From assembly GCF_000337335.1 (NCBI RefSeq), contig NZ_AOJN01000066.1, forward strand, positions 20,468 to 53,336: a stretch of 32,869 bases of DNA. The letters are read 5' to 3'. The translations under genes were made by a program, and so were the position numbers. The stretch's first letter is position 1, and each line of letters starts with the position of its first letter. This document shows positions 14,129 through 23,362 of this stretch, one piece after another. The notes under the pieces were generated by a model, which searched no databases, was not told the origin of the DNA, and saw nothing but the letters and a program-made list of their open reading frames with translations. This stretch comes from Halorubrum distributum JCM 10118 (GTDB lineage: Archaea; Halobacteriota; Halobacteria; Halobacteriales; Haloferacaceae).

Positions 14129-16340
14129 GCAGATGAGCCGGGTGTCGGTGACGGGCTCGAAGCGCGTCATCGACGACGTCATCGAGGCGGCGTACGCCCA
14201 CCACTCCCTGCACGTCACGGACTACGACGACCGGTACGAGGGGTTCGACCCCGGAACGTCGCTCGAGGGCGCCGAGACGGTTAACGAGCGCCTCGTGACC
14301 GTCCGGTCGCTTGAGAGCATCCTCGACGTCGACGAGGACGACGCCGACGTCGCCCGGTCGCTGGACGACGACGAGCTCGTCGACGAGCTCGAACGCGTCC
14401 GCGAGCGGGTCAACGAGCTCAACGACGAGCGCGACGAGCTCCAGGCCGCGATCCGCGACCGGCAGGAGGAGATCGACCGGCTGGAGCCGTTCGCCGAGCT
14501 CGGGATCGACCTCGAGTACCTGCGCGGCTACGACTCGGTCGAGGTCGTCGTCGGCGAGGCCAAGCCCGCGGCCGTCGAGGCCGCGCTCGGAGACGCCGAC
14601 TCGATCGACGTCTTCGACGTGTTCGTCGGCGGCGACGTGGTCGCCATCGTCGCGCGGCCGACCGACCCGGACGCCGAGGGCGTCGTTCAGGACGCGCTCG
14701 TCGGCGTCGACATCGCGCTGCTCGACGTCCCCGACGCGGACGCGAGCCCCGAGGAGTACGTCGCGGAGCTGGAGGCCGAGCAGGCCGACCTCCGCGACGA
14801 GCTCGACGCCGTCGAGCGCGAGCTCGAATCGGTGAAGGAGGAGGCTGCGGGCTTCCTGCTTCGCGCCGAGGAGGAGCTCACCATCGAGGCCGAGAAGAAG
14901 GAGGCGCCGCTCTCCTTCGCGACCACCGAGAACGCCTTCGTCGCGGAAGGGTGGGTGCCGACCGAGTCGTACCCCGACTTCGAGGCGGCGATCGTCGACG
15001 CGGTCGGCGACCACGTCGAGGTCGAGGAGCTCGAACGCGCCTCGTTCACCCCCGACGGCGACCACCACACCGAGTCGGTCGACGACGAGAGTGGCGGATC
15101 CGCGGCGGAGAGCGCCGCGTCCGCGGACCGCGAGACGGAAACGGCGGTCGCCACCGACGGCGGCCACGCGGCCCACGGCACCGACGACCCGCCGGTCGTC
15201 CAGGATAACGGCAGCGCGGCCGGGCCGTTCGAACTGCTCGTTCAGGCGTTCGGTCGCCCGAAGTACTCGGAGTTCGACCCGACGCTCCTCGTCTTCCTCA
15301 CGTTCCCGGCGATGTTCGGGTTCATGATCGGCGACGTGGGGTACGGCGTCCTCTACGCCGCCATCGGGTTCTTCATGTACTCCAAGTTCGACGGCGCCTT
15401 CCGCGAACTGGGCTCCGTCGCGATGTGGGCCGGCGGCTTCACGATACTGTTCGGCATCTACTACGGTATCGACCTGTTCGGCTACCACGCCTACCAGCTG
15501 CTCGGGATCCACTGGCCGGTCGAAGGCAAGGGGCTCTCGCCCGCCGACCTCGACTGGGGCCTGTCTTTCCTCGTCGTGAGCGTCGTGTTCGGGATCCTTC
15601 ACCTGAACGTCGGCCACGTGCTCTCGTTCGTGAGCACCGCCCAGCAGCACGACCTGAAACACGCCGTCTACGAGGCCGGCTCGTGGCTGCTGATCCTCAA
15701 CGGCGCGTGGATCTGGATCTTCAGCCGGGTGTTCCCCAACGCGAAGCCCGACTTCCTGTTCGAGGCCGTCTCGGTCCTGACGTTCGGCGCCGTCTCGTTC
15801 GGCGGGTTCCCGGTGCTGATCGGTTGGGCCGGCGCGGCCGCCGCGGTGCTCGGGCTCGTCCTGCTCGGGATCGGCGAGCCGCCGGAGCTGGCCGAGTTCC
15901 TCTCGCCCGTCGTCAACGTCATCTCGTACGCCCGGCTCATGGCCGTCCTGCTCGCGAAGGGCGGGATGGCGCTCGCGGTGAACCTGCTCGCGTTCGGCGC
16001 GTACATCGACGACGGCGGCGACGGGAGCTTCCACTTCATCTTCAGCGCGGACTACCTCTCGTACGTCCAGAGCCACCCGGAGGACTACGAGCTCGTCTTC
16101 GCGGGGATCACCACGGCGTTCGACCCCGCCTCGATCGGTCTCGTCGGGGTCGTCGCCCTCGTGGGCGGCATCGTCGTGGCCGTCGTCGGCCACATCGTCG
16201 TCCTCCTGCTCGGGGTCACCTCCGCCGGCATTCAGGCGGTCCGCCTCGAGTACGTGGAGTTCTTCGGGAACTTCTACGAGGGCGGCGGTCGCGCGTATCT
16301 CCCGTTCGGTCGCGACCGGAAGTACACCCGCGACGACTGA
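14115..16340 (+). CDS. atpI: A-type ATP synthase subunit I (membrane stator, a-subunit homolog)
   Basis: This 741-residue protein has a cytoplasmic N-terminal half with coiled-coil segments (about 90-125 and 215-250). An acidic low-complexity linker (about 315-370) follows, then a C-terminal half of seven to eight membrane helices beginning near FDPTLLVFLTFPAMFGFMIGDVGYGVLY. The conserved arginine that faces the c-ring carboxylate is R607, in ISYARLMAVLLAKGGMALAVNL. Subunit I carries the two proton half-channels, or sodium half-channels in some archaea; haloarchaeal enzymes are taken to use protons. The start overlaps atpH and is supported by a Shine-Dalgarno. The linker is longer and more Ser/Asp/Glu-rich than I would expect from non-halophilic homologs. 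Confidence 0.95.
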   Translation: MLRPEQMSRVSVTGSKRVIDDVIEAAYAHHSLHVTDYDDRYEGFDPGTSLEGAETVNERLVTVRSLESILDVDEDDADVARSLDDDELVDELERVRERVNELNDERDELQAAIRDRQEEIDRLEPFAELGIDLEYLRGYDSVEVVVGEAKPAAVEAALGDADSIDVFDVFVGGDVVAIVARPTDPDAEGVVQDALVGVDIALLDVPDADASPEEYVAELEAEQADLRDELDAVERELESVKEEAAGFLLRAEEELTIEAEKKEAPLSFATTENAFVAEGWVPTESYPDFEAAIVDAVGDHVEVEELERASFTPDGDHHTESVDDESGGSAAESAASADRETETAVATDGGHAAHGTDDPPVVQDNGSAAGPFELLVQAFGRPKYSEFDPTLLVFLTFPAMFGFMIGDVGYGVLYAAIGFFMYSKFDGAFRELGSVAMWAGGFTILFGIYYGIDLFGYHAYQLLGIHWPVEGKGLSPADLDWGLSFLVVSVVFGILHLNVGHVLSFVSTAQQHDLKHAVYEAGSWLLILNGAWIWIFSRVFPNAKPDFLFEAVSVLTFGAVSFGGFPVLIGWAGAAAAVLGLVLLGIGEPPELAEFLSPVVNVISYARLMAVLLAKGGMALAVNLLAFGAYIDDGGDGSFHFIFSADYLSYVQSHPEDYELVFAGITTAFDPASIGLVGVVALVGGIVVAVVGHIVVLLLGVTSAGIQAVRLEYVEFFGNFYEGGGRAYLPFGRDRKYTRDD

Positions 16341-16478
16341 CGGCCGGATCGGTCTCCGGCCGACGGTCGGTCTCGTCGCCTCGCGTGCGGTCGAACCCGG
16401 CAATCCCGTCGGGTTTTGACGCGAATAGCACCCGCTTTCCCGCTGTTCTCCCGGATTCTGTTCGGTCGTTTTGGGAAG

Positions 16479-16486
16479 CTTTATGA
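16479..16486 (+). promoter_or_regulatory. atpK: internal promoter-like TATA box before atpK
   Basis: CTTTATGA lies in the 201-base gap between atpI and atpK. It would give transcription start near 16508 and a leader of about 30 bases, suggesting atpK can be transcribed apart from atpHI. The rest of the gap shows only short T-tracts (GGGTTTTGAC near 16412, CGTTTTGG near 16467). Confidence 0.5.
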
Positions 16487-16541
16487 CTCCAGTAGGGGCA
16501 AATAGCAACCGTTCGGAGACGAGCAACAGCAACTACTACCA

Positions 16542-16796
16542 ATGTTTGAAGCTACCAACGAACTCGGGAACCTCGTACTGTCGACCGGTGGAACGCTGAC
16601 TGACCCCAACGCCGCGGCGGCGCTCGCCGTCGGGCTCGCGGCGCTGGGCGCAGGCTACGCCGAGCGCGGTATCGGGTCGGCCGCCGTCGGCGCGATGGCC
16701 GAGGACGACGACCTCTTCGTCAACGGGCTCATCCTGACGGTCCTTCCCGAGACGATCGTCATCCTCGCGCTCGTCGTCGTCTTCATCGTCGGGTAA
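16542..16796 (+). CDS. atpK: A-type ATP synthase subunit K (proteolipid c-subunit)
   Basis: This 84-residue protein forms a two-helix hairpin. A glycine/alanine-rich first helix (AAALAVGLAALGAGYAERGIG, about 25-45) is followed by a polar loop and a second helix (about 60-83). The second helix contains the ion-carrying carboxylate E70 in LPETIVILALVVVFIVG. Multiple copies form the rotor ring that carries protons past subunit I. This is the single-hairpin version rather than a duplicated one. About 15 residues precede the first helix and could be trimmed or stay as a short N-terminal segment. Its own promoter-like box upstream and a T5 tract just downstream may allow extra transcription to meet the ring's high copy number. 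Confidence 0.95.
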   Translation: MFEATNELGNLVLSTGGTLTDPNAAAALAVGLAALGAGYAERGIGSAAVGAMAEDDDLFVNGLILTVLPETIVILALVVVFIVG

Positions 16797-16806
16797 CTCT
16801 CCAGCG

Positions 16807-16811
16807 TTTTT
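16807..16811 (+). terminator. T5 tract after atpK
   Basis: GTTTTTC sits in the 21-base gap between atpK and atpE. Archaeal RNA polymerase can terminate at T-tracts without a hairpin, so this may be a partial terminator. Confidence 0.35.
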
Positions 16812-16817
16812 CAACCA

Positions 16818-17396
16818 ATGAGTTTGGAAACCGTCGTTGAGGACGTTGAAGATGAGGCCCGCGCGCGTGCGGAGGAGATCCGCGAACAGGCCGAGGCGGA
16901 GGCCGACGAGATCGTCGCCGACGCCGAGGCCGACGCGGAGCGCATCCGCGAGGAGCGGCTCACCGAGGCCGAGAGCCAGATCGACCAGGAGCGCGAGCAG
17001 ACGCTCTCCTCGGCGAAGCTCGAGGCCAAACAGGAGCGGCTGGGCGCCCGCCGCGACGTCTTGGAGGACGTCCGCGACGACGTCGAGGCGGCGATCGCCG
17101 GCCTCGACGGTGACGACCGCCGCGAGCTCACCGAGGCCCTACTCGACGCGAGCCTCGCGGAGTTCGACGACGATGAGGACGTCGCCGTCTACACCCGCGC
17201 CGAGGACGTCGAGCTGCTCGAGGAGCTCGTCGCGGACCGCAACGCCGAGGTCGACGGGGAAGTCGACTGCCTCGGCGGCGTCGTCGCCGAGAGCGACACC
17301 TCCCGCGTTCGCGTGAACAACACGTTCGACTCGGTCCTGGAGTCCGTCTGGGACGACGAGTTGAAGAACATCTCGGAGCGGCTGTTCGACCAATGA
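16818..17396 (+). CDS. atpE: A-type ATP synthase subunit E (peripheral stalk)
   Basis: This 192-residue protein has a long N-terminal coiled coil (about 1-95, starting MSLETVVEDVEDEARARAEE) and a globular C-terminal domain (about 100-192). The domain includes YTRAEDVELLEELVADRNAEV, GGVVAESDTSRVRVNNTFDSVLE and a final LKNISERLFDQ. These are the standard segments of archaeal subunit E, which with H forms the peripheral stalk and caps the A3B3 head. The length is typical. The stop overlaps the atpC start by 4 bases (ATGA at 17393-17396), indicating coupled translation. Confidence 0.95.
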   Translation: MSLETVVEDVEDEARARAEEIREQAEAEADEIVADAEADAERIREERLTEAESQIDQEREQTLSSAKLEAKQERLGARRDVLEDVRDDVEAAIAGLDGDDRRELTEALLDASLAEFDDDEDVAVYTRAEDVELLEELVADRNAEVDGEVDCLGGVVAESDTSRVRVNNTFDSVLESVWDDELKNISERLFDQ

Positions 17397-18439
17397 GCGC
17401 CGCCGGTAGCTCGAACCCCGAGTACGTCGTCGCGCGGGTTCGTGCCCGCCGCGGCAGCCTCTACGGGGACGAGGAGTACCGCAAGCTCACCCGGATGGGG
17501 CCGGCCGAGATCGCTCGGTTCATGGAGGAGTCGACGTACGGCGCCGAGATCAACGCGCTCGGCAGCCGCCACGGCGGCGTGGACCTGATCGAGTACGCGT
17601 TGAACCGGAACCTCGCCGAGCAGTTCGACGCCATCCTCGACTGGAGCGAGGGGTCGCTGTACGACCTGATCGCCCGGTACCTCCGGAAGTTCGACGCCTG
17701 GAACGTGAAGACGGTCATCCGCGGCGCCTACACCGACGCGGACCAGTCGGCCGTCGAGGTCGACCTGATCCGCGCCGGCGAGTTCGACGACCGCCGGATC
17801 CGCCGCCTGCTGGAGGCGGACTCGATCGACGCCGTGATCGAGGTCCTCGAAGACACGATCTACGGGGAGCCGCTGCGTGAGGCGTACGCGGAGTACGAGG
17901 AGACGGACGTGCTGGTGCCCTTGGAGAACGCGGTCGACCGCGCGTTCTACGAGCGGCTCCTCTCCGGGCTCGGCGGCGACGAGCCGACCCGGCAGTACGA
18001 GACGTTCCTCAAAGCGGAGGTCGACTTCCGGAACGCGACGAACGCGCTTCGGCTCGCCCGTTCGGGCGCGGACATCGACCCCGCGGCGTACTTCATCGAG
18101 GGGGGCGACCTGTTCACCCGGTCGTCGCTCGCGCGGCTGGCGCAGAACCTCGACGAGCTCGTCGAGTTCATCGGCGACAGCCAGTACGGCGACGAGCTCG
18201 GGCCCGCGCTGCGCGAGCTCGAGGAGGCGGACAGCCTCATCGCGTTCGAACACGCGATCGACGGCGCCCTGCTCGCGTACGGCGACCGGCTCGGCACGAT
18301 CCACCCGGTGTCGGTCACCCCGGTTATCTCGTACATCCTCGCGAAGGAGCGCGAGACGGAGAACATCCGGGCGATCGCTCGCGGGAAGGAGGCCGGCCTC
18401 TCGCCCGACGAGATCGAATCGGAGCTGGTGATAACATGA
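17393..18439 (+). CDS. atpC: A-type ATP synthase subunit C (central stalk/c-ring adaptor)
   Basis: This 348-residue, largely helical protein is homologous to V-ATPase subunit d. It caps the c-ring and connects it to the D/F central shaft. Recognisable segments are YVVARVRARRGSLYGDEEYRKLTRM at the N-terminus, LIEYALNRNLAEQFDAIL, YLRKFDAWNVKTVIRGAY near 100-117, and the C-terminal SVTPVISYILAKERETENIRAIARGK. The length is normal for the family. It overlaps atpE upstream and atpF downstream by 4 bases each (ATGA). The protein is soluble. Confidence 0.95.
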   Translation: MSAAGSSNPEYVVARVRARRGSLYGDEEYRKLTRMGPAEIARFMEESTYGAEINALGSRHGGVDLIEYALNRNLAEQFDAILDWSEGSLYDLIARYLRKFDAWNVKTVIRGAYTDADQSAVEVDLIRAGEFDDRRIRRLLEADSIDAVIEVLEDTIYGEPLREAYAEYEETDVLVPLENAVDRAFYERLLSGLGGDEPTRQYETFLKAEVDFRNATNALRLARSGADIDPAAYFIEGGDLFTRSSLARLAQNLDELVEFIGDSQYGDELGPALRELEEADSLIAFEHAIDGALLAYGDRLGTIHPVSVTPVISYILAKERETENIRAIARGKEAGLSPDEIESELVIT

Positions 18440-18765
18440 GCCAGGAGATAGCGGTCGTCGGCAGCCCGGAGTTCACGACCGGATTCCGCCTCGCCGGCGT
18501 CCGGGCGTTCGAGAACGTCCCGGACGACGAGAAGGAGGAGAAGCTCGACGACGCCGTCGAGCGGACGCTCGACGACGAGGGCGTCGGCATCATCGTGATG
18601 CACGACGACGACCTCGACCACCTCTCGCGGGGGACCCGCGAGGCGGTCGAGGGGAGCATCGAGCCGGTCCTCGTGACGCTCGGCGGCTCCGGCGCCGGCA
18701 GCGGCGGGCTGCGCGACCAGATCAAACGCGCCATCGGCATCGACCTGATGGAGGAAGACGACTAA
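18436..18765 (+). CDS. atpF: A-type ATP synthase subunit F (central stalk)
   Basis: This 109-residue protein begins [22 protein letters not shown], the conserved opening of subunit F. A Rossmann-like fold follows, with [23 protein letters not shown] at about 54-76 and [30 protein letters not shown] at the C-terminus. F binds the coiled coil of subunit D inside the head and stimulates activity. It overlaps atpC by 4 bases and ends one base before the atpA start. The Gly/Ser stretch before the last helix is typical of the family. Confidence 0.94.
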   Translation: MSQEIAVVGSPEFTTGFRLAGVRAFENVPDDEKEEKLDDAVERTLDDEGVGIIVMHDDDLDHLSRGTREAVEGSIEPVLVTLGGSGAGSGGLRDQIKRAIGIDLMEEDD

Positions 18766-18766
18766 T

Positions 18767-20530
18767 ATGAGCAAAGCAGACACAACCGACGCCGAGACGG
18801 ACAACGGCGTCATTCAGAGCGTGAGCGGTCCGGTCGTGACCGCCCGCGATCTCAACGCCCGCATGAACGACGTCGTCTACGTCGGCGACGAAGGGCTCAT
18901 GGGGGAAGTGATCGAGATCGAGGGCGACCTCACGACCGTTCAGGTGTACGAGGAAACCTCCGGCGTCGGCCCCGGCGAACCCGTCGAGAACACGGGCGAG
19001 CCGCTGTCGGTCGACCTCGGCCCGGGGATGCTGGACGCCATCTACGACGGCGTTCAGCGCCCCCTGGACGTGCTGGAGGGCAAGATGGGCAGTCCGTACC
19101 TCGACCGCGGGGTCGACGCGCCCGGCATCGACCTCGAGGAGAAGTGGGAGTTCGAGCCCGAGGTCGAGGAAGGCGACGTCGTCGAGCCCGGCGACATCGT
19201 CGGCGTCGTCGAGGAGACGGTCACCATCGACCACAAGGTCATGGTGCCGCCGGACTACGAGGGCGGCGAGGTCGTCGCCGCCGAGGCCGGCAGCTTCGAC
19301 GTCACCGAGACGGTCGTCGAGCTCGACAACGGCGAGGAGGTCTCGATGCACCAGGAGTGGCCGGTGCGCGAGGCCCGCCCCGCCAACGACAAGAAGACGC
19401 CCCGGACGCCGCTGGTGTCCGGCCAGCGCATCCTCGACGGCCTGTTCCCCATCGCGAAGGGCGGGACGGCCGCGATTCCCGGCCCCTTCGGCTCCGGGAA
19501 GACGGTCACCCAGCACCAGCTCGCGAAGTACGCCGACGCGGACATCATCGTCTACGTCGGCTGCGGCGAGCGCGGCAACGAGATGACCGAGGTCATCGAG
19601 GACTTCCCCGAGCTGGAGGACCCGGCCAACGGCAACCCGCTGATGGCCCGCACCTCGCTCATCGCGAACACGTCGAACATGCCCGTCGCGGCGCGTGAGT
19701 CCTGTATCTACACCGGGATCACGATCGCCGAGTACTACCGCGACATGGGGTACGACGTGGCGCTGATGGCCGACTCCACCTCGCGGTGGGCGGAGGCGAT
19801 GCGCGAGATCTCCTCCCGGCTGGAGGAGATGCCCGGCGAAGAGGGGTACCCCGCGTACCTCGCCGCCCGGCTCGCGCAGTTCTACGAGCGCGCCGGCTAC
19901 TTCGAGAACATCAACGGGACGGAGGGCTCCGTCTCGGCGATCGGCGCGGTGTCGCCGCCCGGCGGCGACTTCTCCGAGCCGGTCACCCAGAACACGCTGC
20001 GGATCGTGAAGACGTTCTGGGCGCTCGACGCGGACCTGGCGGAGCGCCGCCACTTCCCGTCGATCAACTGGAACGAGTCCTACTCGCTGTACAAGGACCA
20101 GCTGGACCCCTGGTTCGAAGACGAGGTCGCCGACGACTGGGCGGAGCGGCGCCAGTGGGCGGTCGACGTGCTCGACGAGGAGACGGAGCTGCAGGAGATC
20201 GTCCAGCTCGTCGGGAAGGACGCCCTGCCCGACGACCAGCAGCTCACCCTGGAGGTCGCGCGCTACCTGCGCGAGGCGTACCTCCAGCAGAACGCGTTCC
20301 ACCCGGTCGACACCTTCTGTCCGCCGGAGAAGACGTACCTCATGCTGACGACGATCCAGAAGTTCAACGACGAGGCGTTCGACGCCCTCGACGCGGGCGT
20401 CCCCGTCGAGGAGATCGTCGACACCGAAGCCGCCCCGCGGATTAACCGCATCGGCGTCCAAGAGGACTACGAGGAGTACGTCGAGGATCTCAAAGCCGAG
20501 ATCACCGAGGAGCTCCGGAGCCTCTACTGA
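18767..20530 (+). CDS. atpA: A-type ATP synthase catalytic subunit A
   Basis: This 587-residue protein is the catalytic subunit that makes or hydrolyses ATP in the A3B3 head. Residues 1-80 form the beta-barrel ([16 protein letters not shown]). The A-subunit-specific insertion ('non-homologous region') spans about 110-190. The Walker A motif is the archaeal form GPFGSGKT at 239-246, followed by [13 protein letters not shown] with the catalytic glutamate, then the [15 protein letters not shown] segment. The C-terminal helical domain ends TEELRSLY. There is no intein, although archaeal A subunits sometimes carry one at the P-loop. It lies 1 base after atpF and 2 bases before atpB. Confidence 0.97.
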   Translation: MSKADTTDAETDNGVIQSVSGPVVTARDLNARMNDVVYVGDEGLMGEVIEIEGDLTTVQVYEETSGVGPGEPVENTGEPLSVDLGPGMLDAIYDGVQRPLDVLEGKMGSPYLDRGVDAPGIDLEEKWEFEPEVEEGDVVEPGDIVGVVEETVTIDHKVMVPPDYEGGEVVAAEAGSFDVTETVVELDNGEEVSMHQEWPVREARPANDKKTPRTPLVSGQRILDGLFPIAKGGTAAIPGPFGSGKTVTQHQLAKYADADIIVYVGCGERGNEMTEVIEDFPELEDPANGNPLMARTSLIANTSNMPVAARESCIYTGITIAEYYRDMGYDVALMADSTSRWAEAMREISSRLEEMPGEEGYPAYLAARLAQFYERAGYFENINGTEGSVSAIGAVSPPGGDFSEPVTQNTLRIVKTFWALDADLAERRHFPSINWNESYSLYKDQLDPWFEDEVADDWAERRQWAVDVLDEETELQEIVQLVGKDALPDDQQLTLEVARYLREAYLQQNAFHPVDTFCPPEKTYLMLTTIQKFNDEAFDALDAGVPVEEIVDTEAAPRINRIGVQEDYEEYVEDLKAEITEELRSLY

Positions 20531-20532
20531 CC

Positions 20533-21957
20533 ATGAAAGAGTATCAAACCATCACCGAGATCAGCGGCCCCCTCGTGTACGCCGAGGTCGACGAGGCGAT
20601 CGGCTACGACGAGATCGTCGAGATCGAGACGGCACAGGGCGAGACGCTGCGCGGACAGGTGCTCGAATCCTCGGAGGACGTGGTCGCGATCCAGGTCTTC
20701 GAGGGCACCTCCGGTATCGACAGAGACGCGTCCGTCCGCTTCCTGGGCGAGACGATGAAGATGCCCGTCACCGAGGACCTCCTCGGTCGGGTGCTGGACG
20801 GCTCCGGCCGCCCGATCGACGACGGCCCGGAGATCGTTCCCGAGGAGCGCCAGGACATCGTCGGCGCGGCGATCAACCCGTACTCCCGGGAGTACCCCGA
20901 GGAGTTCATCGAGACGGGCGTCTCCGCTATCGACGGCATGAACACCCTAGTGCGCGGCCAGAAGCTCCCGATCTTCTCCAGCTCCGGCCAGCCGCACAGC
21001 GAGCTCGCGATGCAGATCGCGCGGCAGGCCAGCGTGCCGGAAGAGGAGGAGGGCGGCGACGACGAGGAGGGCTCCGAGTTCGCCGTCATCTTCGGCGCGA
21101 TGGGGATCACCCAGGAGGAGGCCAACGAGTTCATGGAGGACTTCGAGCGCACCGGCGCCTTGGAGCGCTCGGTCGTCTTCATGAACCTCGCGGACGACCC
21201 CGCGGTCGAGCGGACGGTCACGCCACGGATGGTCCTGACGACCGCCGAGTACCTCGCCTTCGAGAAGGACTACCACGTCCTCGTCATCCTGACGGACATG
21301 ACCAACTACTGCGAGGCGCTCCGCGAGATCGGGGCGGCCCGCGAGGAGGTGCCCGGCCGACGCGGGTACCCCGGGTACATGTACACCGACCTGGCGCAGC
21401 TGTACGAGCGCGCCGGCCGGATCAAAGGGCGTGAGGGGTCGGTCACGCAGATCCCGATCCTCACGATGCCTGGCGACGACGACACCCACCCGATCCCGGA
21501 CCTGACCGGGTACATCACGGAGGGACAGATCTACGTCGACCCCGACCTGAACAGCCAGGGCCTGCAGCCGCCGATCAACGTCCTCCCCAGCCTGTCGCGG
21601 CTGATGGACGACGGGATCGGCGAGGGGCTCACCCGCGCCGACCACGCCGACGTGAAAGACCAGATGTTCGCGGCGTACGCGGAGGGCGAGGACCTCCGCG
21701 ACCTCGTGAACATCGTCGGTCGCGAGGCGCTGTCGGAGCTCGACAACAAGTACCTCGACTTCGCGGACGCGTTCGAGTCGGAGTTCATCGACCAGGGCTT
21801 CGAGACGAACCGCGACATCGACGAGACGCTCTCTATCGGTTGGGACCTCCTCTCGATGCTGCCGAAGGACGCCCTCAACCGGATCGACGAGGAGTTCATC
21901 GAGGAGCACTACCGCGAGGACGACTCCGAGCGCGAAGTCCTCGAAGCGGCCGACTGA
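20533..21957 (+). CDS. atpB: A-type ATP synthase regulatory subunit B
   Basis: This 474-residue protein is the non-catalytic partner of subunit A. The P-loop position is degenerate, as in all B subunits ([12 protein letters not shown], 148-159), so it binds nucleotide weakly if at all. The conserved segments [44 protein letters not shown] and [12 protein letters not shown] are intact. An acidic insertion ([13 protein letters not shown], about 170-182) between the P-loop helix and the next strand is a halophile-type adaptation. The C-terminal 60 residues are helical. A T5 tract 14 bases after the stop and a new promoter before atpD suggest the main transcript may end here. Confidence 0.96.
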   Translation: MKEYQTITEISGPLVYAEVDEAIGYDEIVEIETAQGETLRGQVLESSEDVVAIQVFEGTSGIDRDASVRFLGETMKMPVTEDLLGRVLDGSGRPIDDGPEIVPEERQDIVGAAINPYSREYPEEFIETGVSAIDGMNTLVRGQKLPIFSSSGQPHSELAMQIARQASVPEEEEGGDDEEGSEFAVIFGAMGITQEEANEFMEDFERTGALERSVVFMNLADDPAVERTVTPRMVLTTAEYLAFEKDYHVLVILTDMTNYCEALREIGAAREEVPGRRGYPGYMYTDLAQLYERAGRIKGREGSVTQIPILTMPGDDDTHPIPDLTGYITEGQIYVDPDLNSQGLQPPINVLPSLSRLMDDGIGEGLTRADHADVKDQMFAAYAEGEDLRDLVNIVGREALSELDNKYLDFADAFESEFIDQGFETNRDIDETLSIGWDLLSMLPKDALNRIDEEFIEEHYREDDSEREVLEAAD

Positions 21958-21970
21958 CGCCGCGACTCAC

Positions 21971-21975
21971 TTTTT
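21971..21975 (+). terminator. T5 tract after atpB
   Basis: CACTTTTTGCC lies 14 bases after the atpB stop in the 162-base gap before atpD. A single T5 tract is a weak terminator, so read-through into atpD is likely. Confidence 0.4.
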
Positions 21976-22083
21976 GCCGCCCGTCGCACGCTCGCCGGAC
22001 AGCGACGGCGCCGCCGGAAGTCGGCCGTCGACGGGGTCGGATCGACCCCCGCTCGCCGGCCCGCCGAACCGACGCGTCTGAAA

Positions 22084-22091
22084 AGAATTAT
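22084..22091 (+). promoter_or_regulatory. atpD: TATA box for atpD
   Basis: AGAATTAT lies about 29-36 bases before ATG 22120 and would give a leader of a few bases, so atpD may have its own promoter. Confidence 0.5.
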
Positions 22092-22119
22092 CCGCCTCGG
22101 AGCGGAACCTTCCCTCAAG

Positions 22120-22821
22120 ATGGCCAAGGACGTCAAACCGACGCGGAAGAACCTGATGGCGATCGAGGACCGCATCGAGCTCTCCGAGCGCGGTCACGAC
22201 ACGCTCGAACAGAAGCGCGACGGGCTCATCATGGAGTTCATGGACATCCTCGACCAGGCGCAGGACGTCCGGTCGGAGGTCTCCGAGAACTACGAGACGG
22301 CCCAGCGCAAGATCGACATGGCCCGGGCGATGGAGGGCGACGTCGCCGTCCGCGGCGCGGCTGCGGCGCTGAAAGAGCACCCCGAGATCACGACCCAGTC
22401 GAAGAACATCATGGGCGTCGTGGTCCCGCAGATCGAGTCCTCGAAGGTGAAGAAGAGCCTCGACGAGCGCGGCTACGGCCTGCTCGGCTCCTCGGCGCGC
22501 ATCGACGAGGCGGCCGACGCCTACGAGGAGCTCTTAGAGAAGGTCATCCTCGCCGCCGAGGTCGAGACGGCGATGAAGAAGATGCTCACGGAGATCGAGA
22601 CGACCAAGCGCCGCGTCAACGCCCTGGAGTTCACCCTGCTCCCGACCCTCTACGAGAACCAGGAGTACATCGAGCAGAAGCTCGAAGAGCAGGAGCGCGA
22701 GGAGATCTTCCGCATGAAGAAGATCAAGGCGAAAAAGGAGGAAGAGGAGAAGGCGGAGGCCGAGGAGGCGGCCGCGGCGGTCGCGGCCGCGGAGACCGAA
22801 GAGCCCGAACCCGCCGACTGA
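22120..22821 (+). CDS. atpD: A-type ATP synthase subunit D (central rotor shaft)
   Basis: This 233-residue protein forms the long antiparallel coiled coil that turns inside the A3B3 head. The diagnostic N-terminus is [35 protein letters not shown], and the matching C-terminal helix is [21 protein letters not shown] followed by [25 protein letters not shown] middle segment (about 75-135) is the small globular cap. The last 30 residues are an Ala/Glu tail not needed for the fold. It is separated from atpB by 162 bases with a T-tract and a TATA-like box, so it may be partly independent of the upstream operon. Confidence 0.96.
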   Translation: MAKDVKPTRKNLMAIEDRIELSERGHDTLEQKRDGLIMEFMDILDQAQDVRSEVSENYETAQRKIDMARAMEGDVAVRGAAAALKEHPEITTQSKNIMGVVVPQIESSKVKKSLDERGYGLLGSSARIDEAADAYEELLEKVILAAEVETAMKKMLTEIETTKRRVNALEFTLLPTLYENQEYIEQKLEEQEREEIFRMKKIKAKKEEEEKAEAEEAAAAVAAAETEEPEPAD

Positions 22822-22878
22822 CGCCCCGTCGCGGCGCCGGGTTCCGAACTGCCATCACCGCTTCCGCGTCGGTCGCCG

Positions 22879-22893
22879 TTTCTCTCTCTCTCT
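22879..22893 (+). terminator. pyrimidine tract after atpD
   Basis: A TTTCTCTCTCTCTCT run lies 58 bases after the atpD stop and 10 bases before the next TATA box. It is a plausible terminator for the operon. Confidence 0.4.
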
Positions 22894-22902
22894 GCCGTCG
22901 AC

Positions 22903-22910
22903 TTTTAATT
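22903..22910 (+). promoter_or_regulatory. TATA box for the DUF6276-like gene
   Basis: TTTTAATT is centred about 26 bases before GTG 22933. This spacing favours a leaderless GTG start over the TTG at 22909, which overlaps the box itself. Confidence 0.6.
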
Positions 22911-22932
22911 GAGTCCGTCCGTACCGACGAGC

Positions 22933-23322
22933 GTGCCCTGTCCACACTGCGACGCCGACGTCGTCGCGTTCGCCGTGCCGCCCGCGCTCCGCGAGCACGC
23001 CCCGGCCGACGCGGCCGCGATCTGCACCCGGTGTCTGCGGGTCGTCGCCGCGGACGAGGCGGGGGTCGTGGGTGGAGTGTCCGACGATCCCGACTTCTCT
23101 GAGGTGGACCCCGCGTTCCCGTCCGGCGAGGCCGGCGTCGCGCTGGCGCTCTGCTGCGGGAAGCTGGACTCGTTCGCGCTCAACCGCGCGTCGATCGAGG
23201 CGCTGATCGACCACGCGGAGAGGGCTGGCGCCGACGCGTTCGCCTTCTTCGACCGGCTCGACGCGCCCGAGGCCGCGTTCGACTTAGAGAGGCGGCGAGC
23301 GGCGCTCCGCGACGAGATTTAG
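22933..23322 (+). CDS. DUF6276-like zinc-binding protein
   Basis: This 129-residue protein has CPHC at residues 3-6 and CTRC at about 34-37, giving one four-cysteine zinc site. A PAFPSGEAGVALALCCGKLDSFALNR segment (about 62-87) follows, then a helical C-terminus. The order of segments resembles the haloarchaeal DUF6276 family. I chose GTG 22933 because it starts directly before CPHC and matches the predicted transcription start from the TATA box. The TTG at 22909 would add eight residues that overlap the promoter. The gene follows atpD but has its own promoter. The function is unknown. Repeat element B begins 41 bases after its stop. Confidence 0.75.
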   Translation: MPCPHCDADVVAFAVPPALREHAPADAAAICTRCLRVVAADEAGVVGGVSDDPDFSEVDPAFPSGEAGVALALCCGKLDSFALNRASIEALIDHAERAGADAFAFFDRLDAPEAAFDLERRRAALRDEI

Positions 23323-23362
23323 GACTGATAGATTTCGTTGAAACTCGACGTTGACGGCGGTA

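Noticed and set aside
13830..16532. 900-codon open frame on the minus strand opposite atpH/atpI
   Set aside because: It is a shadow of strongly GC3-biased coding sequence. The product is a low-complexity Arg/Asp/Val/Glu string with no family features, while the plus strand encodes clear ATP synthase subunits.
18722..20461. 579-codon minus-strand frame opposite atpA
   Set aside because: Same codon-bias shadow effect; atpA is unmistakable on the plus strand.
18767..20530. Intein in atpA
   Set aside because: The P-loop region is continuous ([13 protein letters not shown]) and the length is normal.
22909..22932. TTG start for the DUF6276-like gene
   Set aside because: It overlaps the TATA box, and the GTG at 22933 lies at the predicted transcription start.
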